Below, in pieces: positions 7,748 through 17,700 of a stretch of DNA of 22,980 nt (positions are counted from its first letter, which is position 1; each line of letters begins with the position of its first letter). Location of the stretch: the NCBI GenBank assembly GCA_020445005.1, contig JAGRHM010000032.1:1413-24392 (forward strand). Reading direction: 5' to 3'. The notes under the pieces are model-generated. The model was given only the letters and a program-made list of their open reading frames with translations, was not told the origin of the DNA and searched no databases. The DNA comes from Candidatus Competibacteraceae bacterium. GTDB taxonomy: Bacteria > Pseudomonadota > Gammaproteobacteria > Competibacterales > Competibacteraceae. The translations under genes were made by a program, and so were the position numbers.

Positions 7748-10647
7748 CCTTCAACGAGTCCAATACCGTCGAAGCCTTCATCCGCGACCGCCTCCAGGAC
7801 CTCGGCTGGGACTTGATCAATCACTCCGCCCTCCCGCGTCAGCCTCAGGAGGTCGTGGTCGAGCCTCACCTCCGCGATGCCCTGATCCGCCTGAACCCCG
7901 CAATCGCTGAGCGTCCCGAGCGGGCGGACGAGGTGCTCTACCGTCTGCGCGCAGCAATCATGACGGTCCGCGACACCGGGCTGGTCAAGGCCAATGAGGA
8001 ATTCGCCGCCTGGCTGCTCGGTGATCGATCCATGCCCTTCGGCGAGAACGGCGAGCATGTCACCATCCGCCTGATCGACTTCGACGACCTGAAGCACAAC
8101 CACTTCGTCGTCACGCAACAATTCACGTTCCGGGCCGGCAAGACCGAGAAGCGGGCGGACTTGGTGTTGCTGGTCAATGGTATGCCGCTGGTGGTGATCG
8201 AGGCCAAGACGCCGGTACGCTCCAGCCAGAGCTGGTTGGACGGGGCGCTTCAGGTCCACGACGACTACGAGAAGAACGTCCCAGAGCTGTTTGTACCGAA
8301 TCTCTTGTCCATCGCTACCGAGGGCAAGGAATACCGCTATGGCTCGATCGCCATGCCGGTGGAGCTGTGGGGGCCGTGGCGGCTCGAAGGCGAGGATGCT
8401 CTGCACTCGATGGAGCAGGTCGAGAAGGCGGTACGATCGATGCTGCGTCCGAGCATGGTGCTCGACATGCTGGCGAGCTTCACCGCCTACGCCACCCACA
8501 AGGGCAAGCAGCGGATCAAAATCATCGCTCGCTACCAGCAAGTGGAAGGTGTGAACCGGATCGTCGAACGGGTGGTCGCCGGCCACCCGCGCAAGGGTCT
8601 CATCTGGCACTTCCAGGGCTCGGGTAAGTCGCTGCTGATGCTGTTCGCGGCTCGCAAGCTGCGACTGCATCCGGTGCTGAAGAACCCGACGGTGCTGGTA
8701 GTGGTGGACCGCATAGACCTGGACAGTCAGATCAGCGGCACCTTTTATGCTGCGGACATGCCGAACATGGTCCGCAGCGAGAGCCGCCACGAGCTGAAGG
8801 ATCTGCTGGAGAAGGACGTGCGCAAGGTGGTGGTCACCACCATACATAAATTCGGCGAGGCCTGGGGGGTACTAAGCACCCGGGACAATATCATCGTCAT
8901 GGTTGACGAGGCCCACCGTACCCAGGAGGGGGATCTTGGACGGCGCATGCGCGAGGCCCTGCCCAACGCCTTCCTGTTCGGCCTCACCGGTACGCCGATC
9001 AACCGGGCCGATAAGAACACCTTCTATGCTTTCGGTGCCGAGGAAGACGCAAACGGCTACATGAGCCGCTATGGGTTGGAGGAGTCGATCCGCGACGGGG
9101 CGACCCGGCCGCTGCACTTCGAGCCGCGGCTCGTGGAGCTGCACATCGACCAGGCATCCATCGAAGATGCTTACAAGGAACTGACCGAGGGCCTGACCGA
9201 CGAGGACCGCGACAAGCTCGGCAAGGCGGCCGCCAAAATGGCGGTACTGGTGAAGGCCCCCGAGCGCATCCGGGCGATCTGTGCCGACATCGCCATCCAC
9301 TACCAGGAGAAGGTCGCCCCCAACGGCTTCGGTGCCCAGGTGGTCACCTTCGACCGCGAGAGCTGCCTGCTCTACAAGCAGGAGCTGGACCGACATCTGC
9401 CACCCGAGGTCTCGGACATTGTCATGTCCGTCAACAGCGGTGAGGGCCGGTACGCCGCCTACCGGCGCGACCGGACCGCCGAGGAGGAACTGCTGGATCG
9501 GTTCCGTGAGCCCAAGGACCCGCTGAAGATCCTGATCGTCACCTCCAAGCTACTGACTGGTTTCGATGCGCCGATCCTGCAGACCATGTACCTGGACAAG
9601 CCCCTGCGGGACCACACCCTGCTGCAGGCCATCTGCCGCGCCAACCGGCCCTACGGTGAGACCAAGAGCCACGGTCTGATCGTCGACTACCTCGGCATTT
9701 TCGATGACGTCGCCCAGGCGCTGCAGTTCGACGAGAAGGGCGTGCGGAACGCTGTGTCCAATATCACCGAACTGGTCGCCGCGCTGCCCGGCGCCATGCA
9801 GAAATGCCTCGCCTACTTTGCGGGGGTCGATCGTACCCTGAGTGGCTACGAGGGATTGATCGCGGCCCAGGACTGCCTGCCGAGCAACGAGCGCCGTGAT
9901 GCATTCGCTGCCGACTTCAGCGTGCTTGCGCGTGTCTGGGAGGCGATCTCGCCGGACCCCGTGCTGGGCCAATACGAGAAAGACTACCGCTGGCTGGCGC
10001 AGGTCTACGAGTCGCTGAAGCCCTCGACCTGCACCGGCCGCCTGCTCTGGCACCGGCTCGGCGCCAAGACCATCGAGCTGATCCACGAGAACGTGCATGT
10101 TGATGCCGTGCGCGACGACCTCGACACCCTGATGCTCGACGCTGATCTCCTCGAAGCGGTGCTGAGCGACCCGGACCCGAAGAAGAAGGCCAAGGAGATC
10201 ACCATCAAGCTCACCGCCCGGCTGAGAAAGCACGCGGGCAACCCGAAGTACAAGGCCCTGGCCGAGCGGCTGGAGGATCTGAAGAACCGCCACGAGCACG
10301 GCCTGCTGGTCAGCATTGACTTCCTGAAGGAGCTGCTGGAGCTCGCCAAGGACGTCGTGAACTTGGAACGCGAGATGCCGGTCGAGGAAGAGATCGACCG
10401 CGGCAAGGCGGCGCTGACGGAGCTGTTCGAGGAAGCCAAAAACGGTGACACGCCGGTCATGGTCGCGCGCATTGTCGACGACATCGACGAGATCGTGCGC
10501 CAAGTCCGGTTCGACGGCTGGCAGAACACCCACGCAGGGGAGCGCGAGGTCAAGATTGCCCTGCGCAAGACGCTGTTTAAGTACAAGCTGCACCAGGACA
10601 CGGAGCTGTTTGACCGGGCATATAGGTATATCCGGGAGTACTACTAG
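7744..10647 (+). CDS. hsdR: Type I restriction enzyme subunit R (endonuclease and DNA translocase)
   Basis: This 967-residue HsdR cuts unmethylated DNA after ATP-driven translocation, as part of the R2M2S complex. The N-terminal PD-(D/E)xK nuclease has D139 in KRADLVLL and E153-A-K155 in VVIEAKTP. The superfamily 2 motor follows: Walker A FQGSGKS at 290-296, DEAH box at 388-391, then FGLTGTPI and a RecA-like second lobe with LLTGFDAP and QAICRANRPYG. The C-terminal helical region, ending HQDTELFDRAYRYIREYY, is the usual docking part for the methyltransferase. Length is within the family range and all catalytic residues seen are intact. It overlaps hsdS by 4 bp and closes the operon. GC content is high (44 of 60 bases at 9601-9660), as in the first part of hsdM2 but unlike hsdS. 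Confidence 0.95.
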   Translation: MTFNESNTVEAFIRDRLQDLGWDLINHSALPRQPQEVVVEPHLRDALIRLNPAIAERPERADEVLYRLRAAIMTVRDTGLVKANEEFAAWLLGDRSMPFGENGEHVTIRLIDFDDLKHNHFVVTQQFTFRAGKTEKRADLVLLVNGMPLVVIEAKTPVRSSQSWLDGALQVHDDYEKNVPELFVPNLLSIATEGKEYRYGSIAMPVELWGPWRLEGEDALHSMEQVEKAVRSMLRPSMVLDMLASFTAYATHKGKQRIKIIARYQQVEGVNRIVERVVAGHPRKGLIWHFQGSGKSLLMLFAARKLRLHPVLKNPTVLVVVDRIDLDSQISGTFYAADMPNMVRSESRHELKDLLEKDVRKVVVTTIHKFGEAWGVLSTRDNIIVMVDEAHRTQEGDLGRRMREALPNAFLFGLTGTPINRADKNTFYAFGAEEDANGYMSRYGLEESIRDGATRPLHFEPRLVELHIDQASIEDAYKELTEGLTDEDRDKLGKAAAKMAVLVKAPERIRAICADIAIHYQEKVAPNGFGAQVVTFDRESCLLYKQELDRHLPPEVSDIVMSVNSGEGRYAAYRRDRTAEEELLDRFREPKDPLKILIVTSKLLTGFDAPILQTMYLDKPLRDHTLLQAICRANRPYGETKSHGLIVDYLGIFDDVAQALQFDEKGVRNAVSNITELVAALPGAMQKCLAYFAGVDRTLSGYEGLIAAQDCLPSNERRDAFAADFSVLARVWEAISPDPVLGQYEKDYRWLAQVYESLKPSTCTGRLLWHRLGAKTIELIHENVHVDAVRDDLDTLMLDADLLEAVLSDPDPKKKAKEITIKLTARLRKHAGNPKYKALAERLEDLKNRHEHGLLVSIDFLKELLELAKDVVNLEREMPVEEEIDRGKAALTELFEEAKNGDTPVMVARIVDDIDEIVRQVRFDGWQNTHAGEREVKIALRKTLFKYKLHQDTELFDRAYRYIREYY

Positions 10648-10702
10648 CTGCCTGCAAAAAGATAAATGCCAAGTCGTCTGCACAGTAAACCAAGCTGACA
10701 GA

Positions 10703-10735
10703 AGAGGCCTGCTGGATGCGGCGGAGCATGCCTCT
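10703..10735 (+). terminator. Candidate hairpin after hsdR, weak terminator
   Basis: AGAGGCCTGC (10703-10712) pairs with GCATGCCTCT (10726-10735) at 9 of 10 positions around a 13-base loop, about 55 bases past the hsdR stop. Only a short run of four T follows, some 17 bases later, so it is at best a weak intrinsic terminator and may simply be an mRNA 3' hairpin. Confidence 0.3.
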
Positions 10736-10795
10736 GCATGGCGGTAGGTTTTCACGTGTCGAGAATTTTTACTGCGGGCGCCTAGCAGTTCTGGC

Positions 10796-10811
10796 CGTGA
10801 TTAACGTCACG
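10796..10811. promoter_or_regulatory. Short inverted repeat upstream of the DruH-like gene
   Basis: CGTGA and TCACG flank six bases (TTAACG), 65 bp before the GTG start. The spacing suits a dimeric regulator, but the arms are only 5 bp and chance cannot be excluded. Confidence 0.22.
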
Positions 10812-10875
10812 TCTCGCGTCTTGGTGGGCACATGCTGATAAGCAACGTCTTCATGTACAGGGAAAGCTAAGTAAC

Positions 10876-13800
10876 GTGGAACATCATTGGACGGTGCAAG
10901 GCTTGGCCGAGTGGGCGGTCAATGTCGGCTTGCAGCCCAGCCTGCTCAACGGCGGTCAGGGCGTTATGTTGTCCCAGCCGGGCGACAAGCGGTCGATCTT
11001 TGCAATCTATCTGCCGGAAGAGGGTGACTACCTCGTTGAGGTCGGCTTCAACCCCGCCAACGAGCAGTCGTGGTTACTCAAAGACCTGCTGCAGCCCCAC
11101 TACGACATGATTGAAGTTGAGGAAGGCAGCAGAAAGTGGCCTCGTATCGGCTTGGTCGAGTTTTCGAAGGACTTGTTGGATCGGATTTCCGTCTGGGCAG
11201 ACGAACACATTCGTTCAGCATGGACGCCAGCACCGCAGCCTGTTGCCGAAGGGGTCGCCATCCCGGAGCCTTTGACAGCATCAGTGGAGCCTGTAACTGC
11301 GCTACCGCCAGCTCCCGCACCTCCGCCACAAACTGAAGCTGAGGCTGCGGACAAAGACACCAAGCTGTCTCGATGGCTGACGGCTTATTTTGCTACGCGG
11401 GGCATGGCGAGGCCGGATGGTCGCGCTCTGTATGCCTACAAGACCACGAATGCAGAGTTCGAGAAGATCACCAAGCAGCTGCAGATTGCTGTGGTGTTCA
11501 GGGGCCACAAGATCCTGAAGAAGGATTGGAACTTCGCAGCGCTGTTCGTTCTGTTCGCGGCTGAATGGTGGCGTCGCGAGTACCGCGGCGGCTCCTGGAC
11601 CTGGCTGCCGATCTATCAAGCGGTCAAGTTATCAGAAGACGACATTGCGCGGCTGCAGACAACCCCCCAAGCCTTGCTTTACCCGGCCTTGGAAAGAGGG
11701 TTCCGGTTCTGGAAGCGAAAAGTCTTCTCCATGGGTGGAGGGCGTACCTTTATCGGCTCGATCGCCGCCGAGGGTGGCTTGCCGCTGAATCTGCTGAGCG
11801 ATACCCAAACGGGATTGAAGCGCTACTTTCGGCATGTCCTGGATCGTTACTTGCCACTCAGGGCAGCCGGTGTCCCTGCGAGTCAGGTGGCCTCTGAACT
11901 GAGTGCCGAGCTTCCCGCTTCATTTCGGCGCGACCAGGTTTACGGGGTGGTAGGCGATATCGTCGAGGCGACACTCGATTTACGTGCGAGATACGGCCTG
12001 TCAAGCCAGGACGATCCCGTCATGCATCTAGACAAGGTCTGCGGCGATTGGCGGGAGCAATTCCCGTTGTCGCTGGATAACGAACCTGCGCAGGCCCTAC
12101 TGAGCGACTTGATGGTGACGGCGGCCAAGAGTGCCGATACTGCCGCACCGCTGTCGCTGGTTCGCTACCTTAACGAAAACCACGACAACAGCTATTCACT
12201 TAACGCGACGCTAGAAATACCCCGCAAACTGTCGACCGCGGCGCTGGCCAGCGTGTTCGGTGAACTCGAATGGCCGAGTGTGGTTGAAGTATGGCTTGCG
12301 CGGCCGTTCAAGGTGCGCCTGGCCGTCTGCTCGCGCACCGATAAAGAGAATTACCGAGTCCGCAGTGATGGCGTCAACTGGCATGGCGTCACTGCGACGA
12401 GTGATGCGGCCGTTTGCCTGTTCGCCTTCGGTCAGGTGCTTGGTGAAGAACGATTGCTGCCAGAAACTGTGCTCGAGCCTGATATGCCCTGGGTATTCGT
12501 CGAGAACGAAGACCGGCTGGTCTTCCTGGGGCAAGGGGGCATGCGGCTGGCGGCAGAGCAAGCAATGTTATGCGTGCCTGAGGGAGCTCAGTTCGACGCC
12601 GAGCAGGAACCTCCAGAGCCTCGGGGCGTCCTTCACGACGTGGAGCGAGTTGTTTATCAAGTTAGCGGTGCTGTTCGCTTGCGGCACGACGATGACCAAT
12701 TTTCGATCTCGACGAAGCAACCCAAGCTAGAAGTCGCGCAGTATCGGTTGACGGGCCGGCGTCTGTATCGCGATGCAAGTATCCGTCAGATCTTCGTTGG
12801 GGCGCCGAGGCTTTATTGTCGCGACCTCGATGGGCCTGCTCGAAACATACCGGCTTCGTCGATCCAATGGCGACCTGTTGCCAGTGGTGCAACTTGGCGC
12901 ACGTGGGCCAGTGACATGCAGGGTGTTGTCGAGATCAAGGTGATCGACGGCGCGGAAGTGCTGTTTCGCTCGCGGCTTGCGGTGTTACCGGCAGGCGCCG
13001 AATTTCGAACCGTCCCTGGAGAAGACGAGAACAGTGGGGTGGTTATCGTAGCCGGCCTGCCAGGCGTCCGCCTGGCGGTCAACCAGCAGGGCGTTGACGT
13101 CACGCTGGATGATCAGCACGACGAGATGGTCAGGTTGCGGCTACAGCGTCAGGACGAGAGTCTGTCGGCGTTTCGATTGGACCTTCAATGGCCCGACATG
13201 CCCAAAGCTTTACAGCTCGTCCTTCCGATGCCTGTTGCTGGTGCGCGTTTTGGTGCTGCGGATGGCCACTGGCTGCCAGACAGGGCATTTGTGGCCGTCG
13301 CAGACCTCGCTGGTGTACACGCAATCGGCTTCAACCATTTGGGAGGCGCCCCTGAGCAATTCAGCCTGGACATCAGCATTCGAGCGCGTGACCTGAGAGG
13401 GTATGATCTTCGTACACTGTCTGACCGGTTGCCCCTGCCACGAAGTGGTGAACTGTCGGAGCTGCCGCTGATACAACTGCGCGAGCGTTTCCTGCAGTTG
13501 TTCTCATTGAGTGAGGATCTTGACTGTCAGATTGAATTAGCGCTGGAAGGACATCGCGTCTACCGGCGGCTTCACGTCGGGCGATACGCTCATCAGCTCA
13601 GCGCGAAAGAAAGTACGGTCGCGCTCGAGTCAGCGCAATATCGAGGAATAACAGAGCAGAGCGATATCGATGCGTTGGAGCTGGAAGTAAAGCCACTGCT
13701 GGATCCGGTTGAGCGCGGCTATGTATTAAAACCGTGTACCAGTGAGGGTGTCAGGACAGGAGAATGGTACAAGCCCCAGATGTTGGCCCCGGGCCCTTGG

Positions 13801-14772
13801 CTGGTTATGCCCGGTAGGTTGGGTGCGCAGTCGGTGAGGCCGACGATCTTTGCGCAGCCCGGTTACCAGCGCAAAGAGAATGGCCGCCTTCGCGATGCGA
13901 TCGCACTCGCAGGTGAAAAAGATCGCCTGGCAGCGATCGCGGACGGTATCCGTTGCATGGCCGGTGATTACGGCCATAAAGACTGGCGCCTGGTGTTTGA
14001 AACCCTTGAGGCGTTCAAGCATCTGCCCGCGACGACGCTGGATCTTTGGGACTGCTTTGCCCGCAATCCCCAAGCAATGGCAATGTTGCTTATTTGCGCA
14101 GACTCGTCGAACTACCAGGATGTGATTGATCTTGCGGCCGAGCTGCCGTTTATCTGGGAACTGGTGCCGATGAGCGCCTGGTTCTCTGCGGTAAATCTGT
14201 TGAAGGGCTATGTCCAGGAATCGGCGCCCGAAGGCATTGCAGAATCCCTCGTGCAACATGCCGTGAAACAGAAGCTGAGTTTCATGCTCGACGCAGATCC
14301 TATTCTTGATCGCCCCGTAAAGCTCCTGGCCGCCGCCGTGCTGGGCTTCGAAGACGATGAGATCCGTGACGCAGCCTTATTCTCGAACGTGCCCGGTTTG
14401 ATCAACCAGGTATTGGGGCAAGCATCCGCCGATCTGCGTAACCGTCAGTCTGCCGATGCCTACTGGCCCGTGACCCATGGTGACTATCTCGCCGTAACGC
14501 GTGAACACGCATCAGAGCAGTTTAGTTCGTTGTTTACACGGCAGGCGGCGTATATGACATCGGTGCTGCAGGCGCCGGTGGCACTTGCCGTGCGGTCAGC
14601 GGTTCAGGATGTCAGGGATCTTTCTGCGCTCAGCCACGCAGATTTGTATGCGCTGCAACAGATAAGGCAGTTCGACGACACCTGGTACCAGGAAGCCTTC
14701 GGCCTGACTTTAATTTATGCCTATGCGACAGGTGCCATGAATGACGGTGATGGAAAGACCGGGGCCGACTAG
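10876..14772 (+). CDS. druH: DruH-like protein of a type III Druantia anti-phage system
   Basis: A 1298-residue protein with no catalytic motif that I can recognise. The call rests on being immediately before a DruE-like helicase and on the segment at 164-188, where LSRWLTAYFATRG is followed by PDGRALYAY (180-188). Proteins of the STY4851/ECs_5259 type, which precede DUF1998 helicases in enterobacterial islands, start with such a segment as far as I recall. In type III Druantia two genes suffice, druH and druE. Residues 1-115 form a separate N-terminal domain, joined through a Pro/Ala-rich linker at about 117-160. The middle is rich in beta-type segments and the last third looks helical; no membrane segment is apparent. 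GTG 10876 has AGGGAA 11 bases upstream, so the start is plausible but not certain. The TAG stop abuts the next ATG, implying coupled translation. A different helicase-associated system remains possible. Confidence 0.72.
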   Translation: MEHHWTVQGLAEWAVNVGLQPSLLNGGQGVMLSQPGDKRSIFAIYLPEEGDYLVEVGFNPANEQSWLLKDLLQPHYDMIEVEEGSRKWPRIGLVEFSKDLLDRISVWADEHIRSAWTPAPQPVAEGVAIPEPLTASVEPVTALPPAPAPPPQTEAEAADKDTKLSRWLTAYFATRGMARPDGRALYAYKTTNAEFEKITKQLQIAVVFRGHKILKKDWNFAALFVLFAAEWWRREYRGGSWTWLPIYQAVKLSEDDIARLQTTPQALLYPALERGFRFWKRKVFSMGGGRTFIGSIAAEGGLPLNLLSDTQTGLKRYFRHVLDRYLPLRAAGVPASQVASELSAELPASFRRDQVYGVVGDIVEATLDLRARYGLSSQDDPVMHLDKVCGDWREQFPLSLDNEPAQALLSDLMVTAAKSADTAAPLSLVRYLNENHDNSYSLNATLEIPRKLSTAALASVFGELEWPSVVEVWLARPFKVRLAVCSRTDKENYRVRSDGVNWHGVTATSDAAVCLFAFGQVLGEERLLPETVLEPDMPWVFVENEDRLVFLGQGGMRLAAEQAMLCVPEGAQFDAEQEPPEPRGVLHDVERVVYQVSGAVRLRHDDDQFSISTKQPKLEVAQYRLTGRRLYRDASIRQIFVGAPRLYCRDLDGPARNIPASSIQWRPVASGATWRTWASDMQGVVEIKVIDGAEVLFRSRLAVLPAGAEFRTVPGEDENSGVVIVAGLPGVRLAVNQQGVDVTLDDQHDEMVRLRLQRQDESLSAFRLDLQWPDMPKALQLVLPMPVAGARFGAADGHWLPDRAFVAVADLAGVHAIGFNHLGGAPEQFSLDISIRARDLRGYDLRTLSDRLPLPRSGELSELPLIQLRERFLQLFSLSEDLDCQIELALEGHRVYRRLHVGRYAHQLSAKESTVALESAQYRGITEQSDIDALELEVKPLLDPVERGYVLKPCTSEGVRTGEWYKPQMLAPGPWLVMPGRLGAQSVRPTIFAQPGYQRKENGRLRDAIALAGEKDRLAAIADGIRCMAGDYGHKDWRLVFETLEAFKHLPATTLDLWDCFARNPQAMAMLLICADSSNYQDVIDLAAELPFIWELVPMSAWFSAVNLLKGYVQESAPEGIAESLVQHAVKQKLSFMLDADPILDRPVKLLAAAVLGFEDDEIRDAALFSNVPGLINQVLGQASADLRNRQSADAYWPVTHGDYLAVTREHASEQFSSLFTRQAAYMTSVLQAPVALAVRSAVQDVRDLSALSHADLYALQQIRQFDDTWYQEAFGLTLIYAYATGAMNDGDGKTGAD

Positions 14773-17700
14773 ATGAATGACTACTTTCAGCGACTTTTCA
14801 AGCAGTTGAGTGACCAGGGTGTCAGGGCCAGTGTCAGCGGTCTGCAGATAGCAAACGCGCCGCTTCGTCGATTTGTCACCGGTTATCTGTCGCGGTCCCT
14901 AGGGCAGCCGGGTAGCTTGCTGGGCGACCCGGTATTCGAAGCAACCTTTCCTTGGGAAGGTGCAGGCCGGACGATGGCGGAGCTCGCTGGAAAGACGCTG
15001 CGGCCGGAGCTGGTCCAAGCACTCGACAATCCACCGAAAGAGCTCGCTGATGAGTACAGGTTTCCGAAAGATCGGCGACCTTACAAGCACCAGTTGAGGT
15101 CATGGGAAGTCCTCGGTGACGAGAAGGGGCGGTCGATTGTCGTAACGTCTGGTACAGGATCAGGAAAGACCGAATGCTTTCTGATCCCGATCCTCAATGA
15201 TCTGGTTACCGAGTACCTGGCAGCCAACAAGCAGCCGTTGGAAGGGGTCAGAGCACTGTTCCTCTATCCGTTGAATGCCTTGATCAACAGTCAAAAGGAC
15301 CGACTCAGTGCCTGGACGGACGGGTTCGGTGAAGGGATCCGTTACTGCCTCTACAACGGCCTTACCCCAGAGAGGCCGCCGCGGGGGATCACTCAGGTGC
15401 CGAATGTTGTCGAGTCTCGGCTACAGCTAAGGGCATCGCCACCTCCGATTCTCGTGACTAACGCCACCATGCTGGAGTACATGCTGGTAAGGACACAGGA
15501 TCGTCCGATACTCGAACAGTCCAGCGGCAAGCTCCGCTGGATTGTGCTCGACGAAGCACATACCTACCTTGGATCGCAGGCTGCCGAATTGTCATTGCTG
15601 CTTAGAAGGGTCATGCACGCATTCTGTGTCGACCCGAGGCAGGTCCGATTCGTGGCAACGTCGGCAACCATCGGCGGCGACTCGGCTGATGTCCAGCTGC
15701 AGGAATTCTTAGCGCAGATGGCAGGTATCTCGCCAGAACAGGTGGTGGTTGTCGGTGGCTCACGGTCAGTGCCGCAGCTTCCTGAGGTGACTGGGGCGCT
15801 GTCGGGGCTCAAGCTGAGTGAAGTCGCATCACTTGAGCCTGAGGTCTCTACCTCAGAAGAACGCTACAAGGCACTGGCGGGACGAGACGATGCCGTGCGA
15901 CTCAGGCGCGCATTAACGGATGCCTCTTTGGGTCGGCCGGTCAAGACGTTGACCGAGATCGAGCATGTGTTGTTCGGCAAGTCACACAGCGTCGAATCGT
16001 CTTCTGAACGCGCTTTGAAGGTGTTGGATCTCTGCGCGGGAACGAGCCGTATCACTGTCGATGGCTCGGTTGACCATTTCTTGCCTTTGCGGGCCCACAT
16101 TTTCGGGCGCACCGTTGGTGGATTGTGGGCCTGCGTTAACAAGGCGTGCAACAAGGTGGATGAAGCGCTTCAGGATGAAGCGTGGGGATTTGGCCAGGTC
16201 TACTTCGCGCGGCGGGACAGGTGCGACTGTGGTGCACCTGTCCTGGATCTGGTGACCTGCAATGAATGCAATACGGCGCATTTGATGGGGCGAGTCAATC
16301 GGGATGGCAGCATTCGATCCATATCGGAACCCGATGAAATTGATGATTTCGCGCGCCAGTTGGATCCGCCGGATGACGATGATGCGCCGGAATTCAGCAC
16401 CGAAGAAACCGTTGTCGAAGAAGAACGCGCAGTGATCTCTGCTCGACAGTCGGTACTTACACTCGACGATACGCTGAACGGTGACGGACAGCGTGGCGTA
16501 CCGCATACAGATCAATCGTTCTCCGTGAATCTGTATCTGCCAGAGCATGGTGAAGGTATGCGCTGTCCCTGTTGTGAGAGCAAAGAGCGGCGTCAAGGCT
16601 CGCTGTTTATGCGCAAGATCCTCGGGGCGCCATTCCAGTTGGCGACAACGCTTCCAACATTGTTGGAGTTCAGCCCGGCGAAGAATGATGGATTTGACCA
16701 TCCATCGGATGGCCGTCGGATGATCACTTTCACCGACAGTCGCCAGGGTACAGCGCGAATCGCAGCAAATCTGCAGATGGATTCGGAACGCAATTTTCTC
16801 CGTTCACAGGTTTATCACACGCTGCTTGCTGAGCAAGCCAGTGGGGAATCGCCAGAACTGGAAAAGGCGAAAAGTAGTCTGGCAGAAATCGAGAAGCACT
16901 TGGTTGATGCCAAGCTCGATGCTGGCATTCGCAAGTTGTTGGAAACACAGCGTGACGACTATGTCGCGGCGCTGGGCGCTGGGGGTGGCACTGCAGCGGT
17001 CAGCTGGGAAGAAATGGCGGGCAAGTTGGCGACGAACTCGAAGCAGCTGTCCCACTGGATACTGAATCACTACCGCGAATTCGATCCTGTCGAATTCGAT
17101 GGGCCAAGAGGTGCTCGCAGTCTGGCAGACCTGTTACTCGCGCGTGAGTTTCTGCGGAGGCCCAAACGGCAGAACAGCTTGGAGTCGATGGGGCTGGTCC
17201 AGGTTTTCTATCCAGGACTTGAAGAGCGGGTGAAGAAAGTACCGGCGATGGCTACTGCTATCGGCTTCGAGTTGTCAGAATGGAAAAATTTCCTGAAGCT
17301 ATTGCTCGATTGGCACGTTCGGGCGAACCAGGCTGTTAGTCATCAGCTTTTCTGGCGACGGTGGATCGGTAATCGCTTTCCTTTCAAGCAGCTGGTTTCG
17401 CCAAAGCAACTTGAGGCGATCCGCGGCGTCGCATTGTGGCCTGCGGTGCGGGGCGGCCACGACTTTAACCGATTTGTACGGCTGCTACGTGAGTCATATC
17501 GGGTCGATCCGAACACGACAAGAGGCAAAGACGAGATTGACACCGTATTCAAAGAAGCGTGGGACGCTTTGCAACTGGAGGCGCGCGTATTAAAGCCAAT
17601 CGAAGAAGGGCGTTTCCATCTTGATCTGGCTGCAGAGGTTTCGTTTCGATTGCAGGATAAAGGCTGGATCTGCCCGATAACCCAGCGCCTGCTGGATACG

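Larger units (their letters stand above)
10648..10875. other. Intergenic region between hsdR and the Druantia unit
   Basis: These 228 bp end the restriction operon and should contain the promoter of the next unit. They hold an imperfect stem at 10703-10735 and a short inverted repeat at 10796-10811, listed separately. No clear -35/-10 pair was found. No coding frame with recognisable content is present. Confidence 0.5.

Noticed and set aside
7627..8847. 406-residue minus-strand frame opposite hsdR
   Set aside because: Long antisense frames are common in GC-rich genes; the plus strand holds all the HsdR motifs, and the antisense product shows none.
9550..10755. 401-residue minus-strand frame opposite the end of hsdR
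   Set aside because: Same cause: antisense shadow with no motif and no sensible start context.
15982..16701. 239-residue minus-strand frame inside the helicase gene
   Set aside because: It lies opposite the zinc-cluster insertion of the helicase and has no recognisable content.
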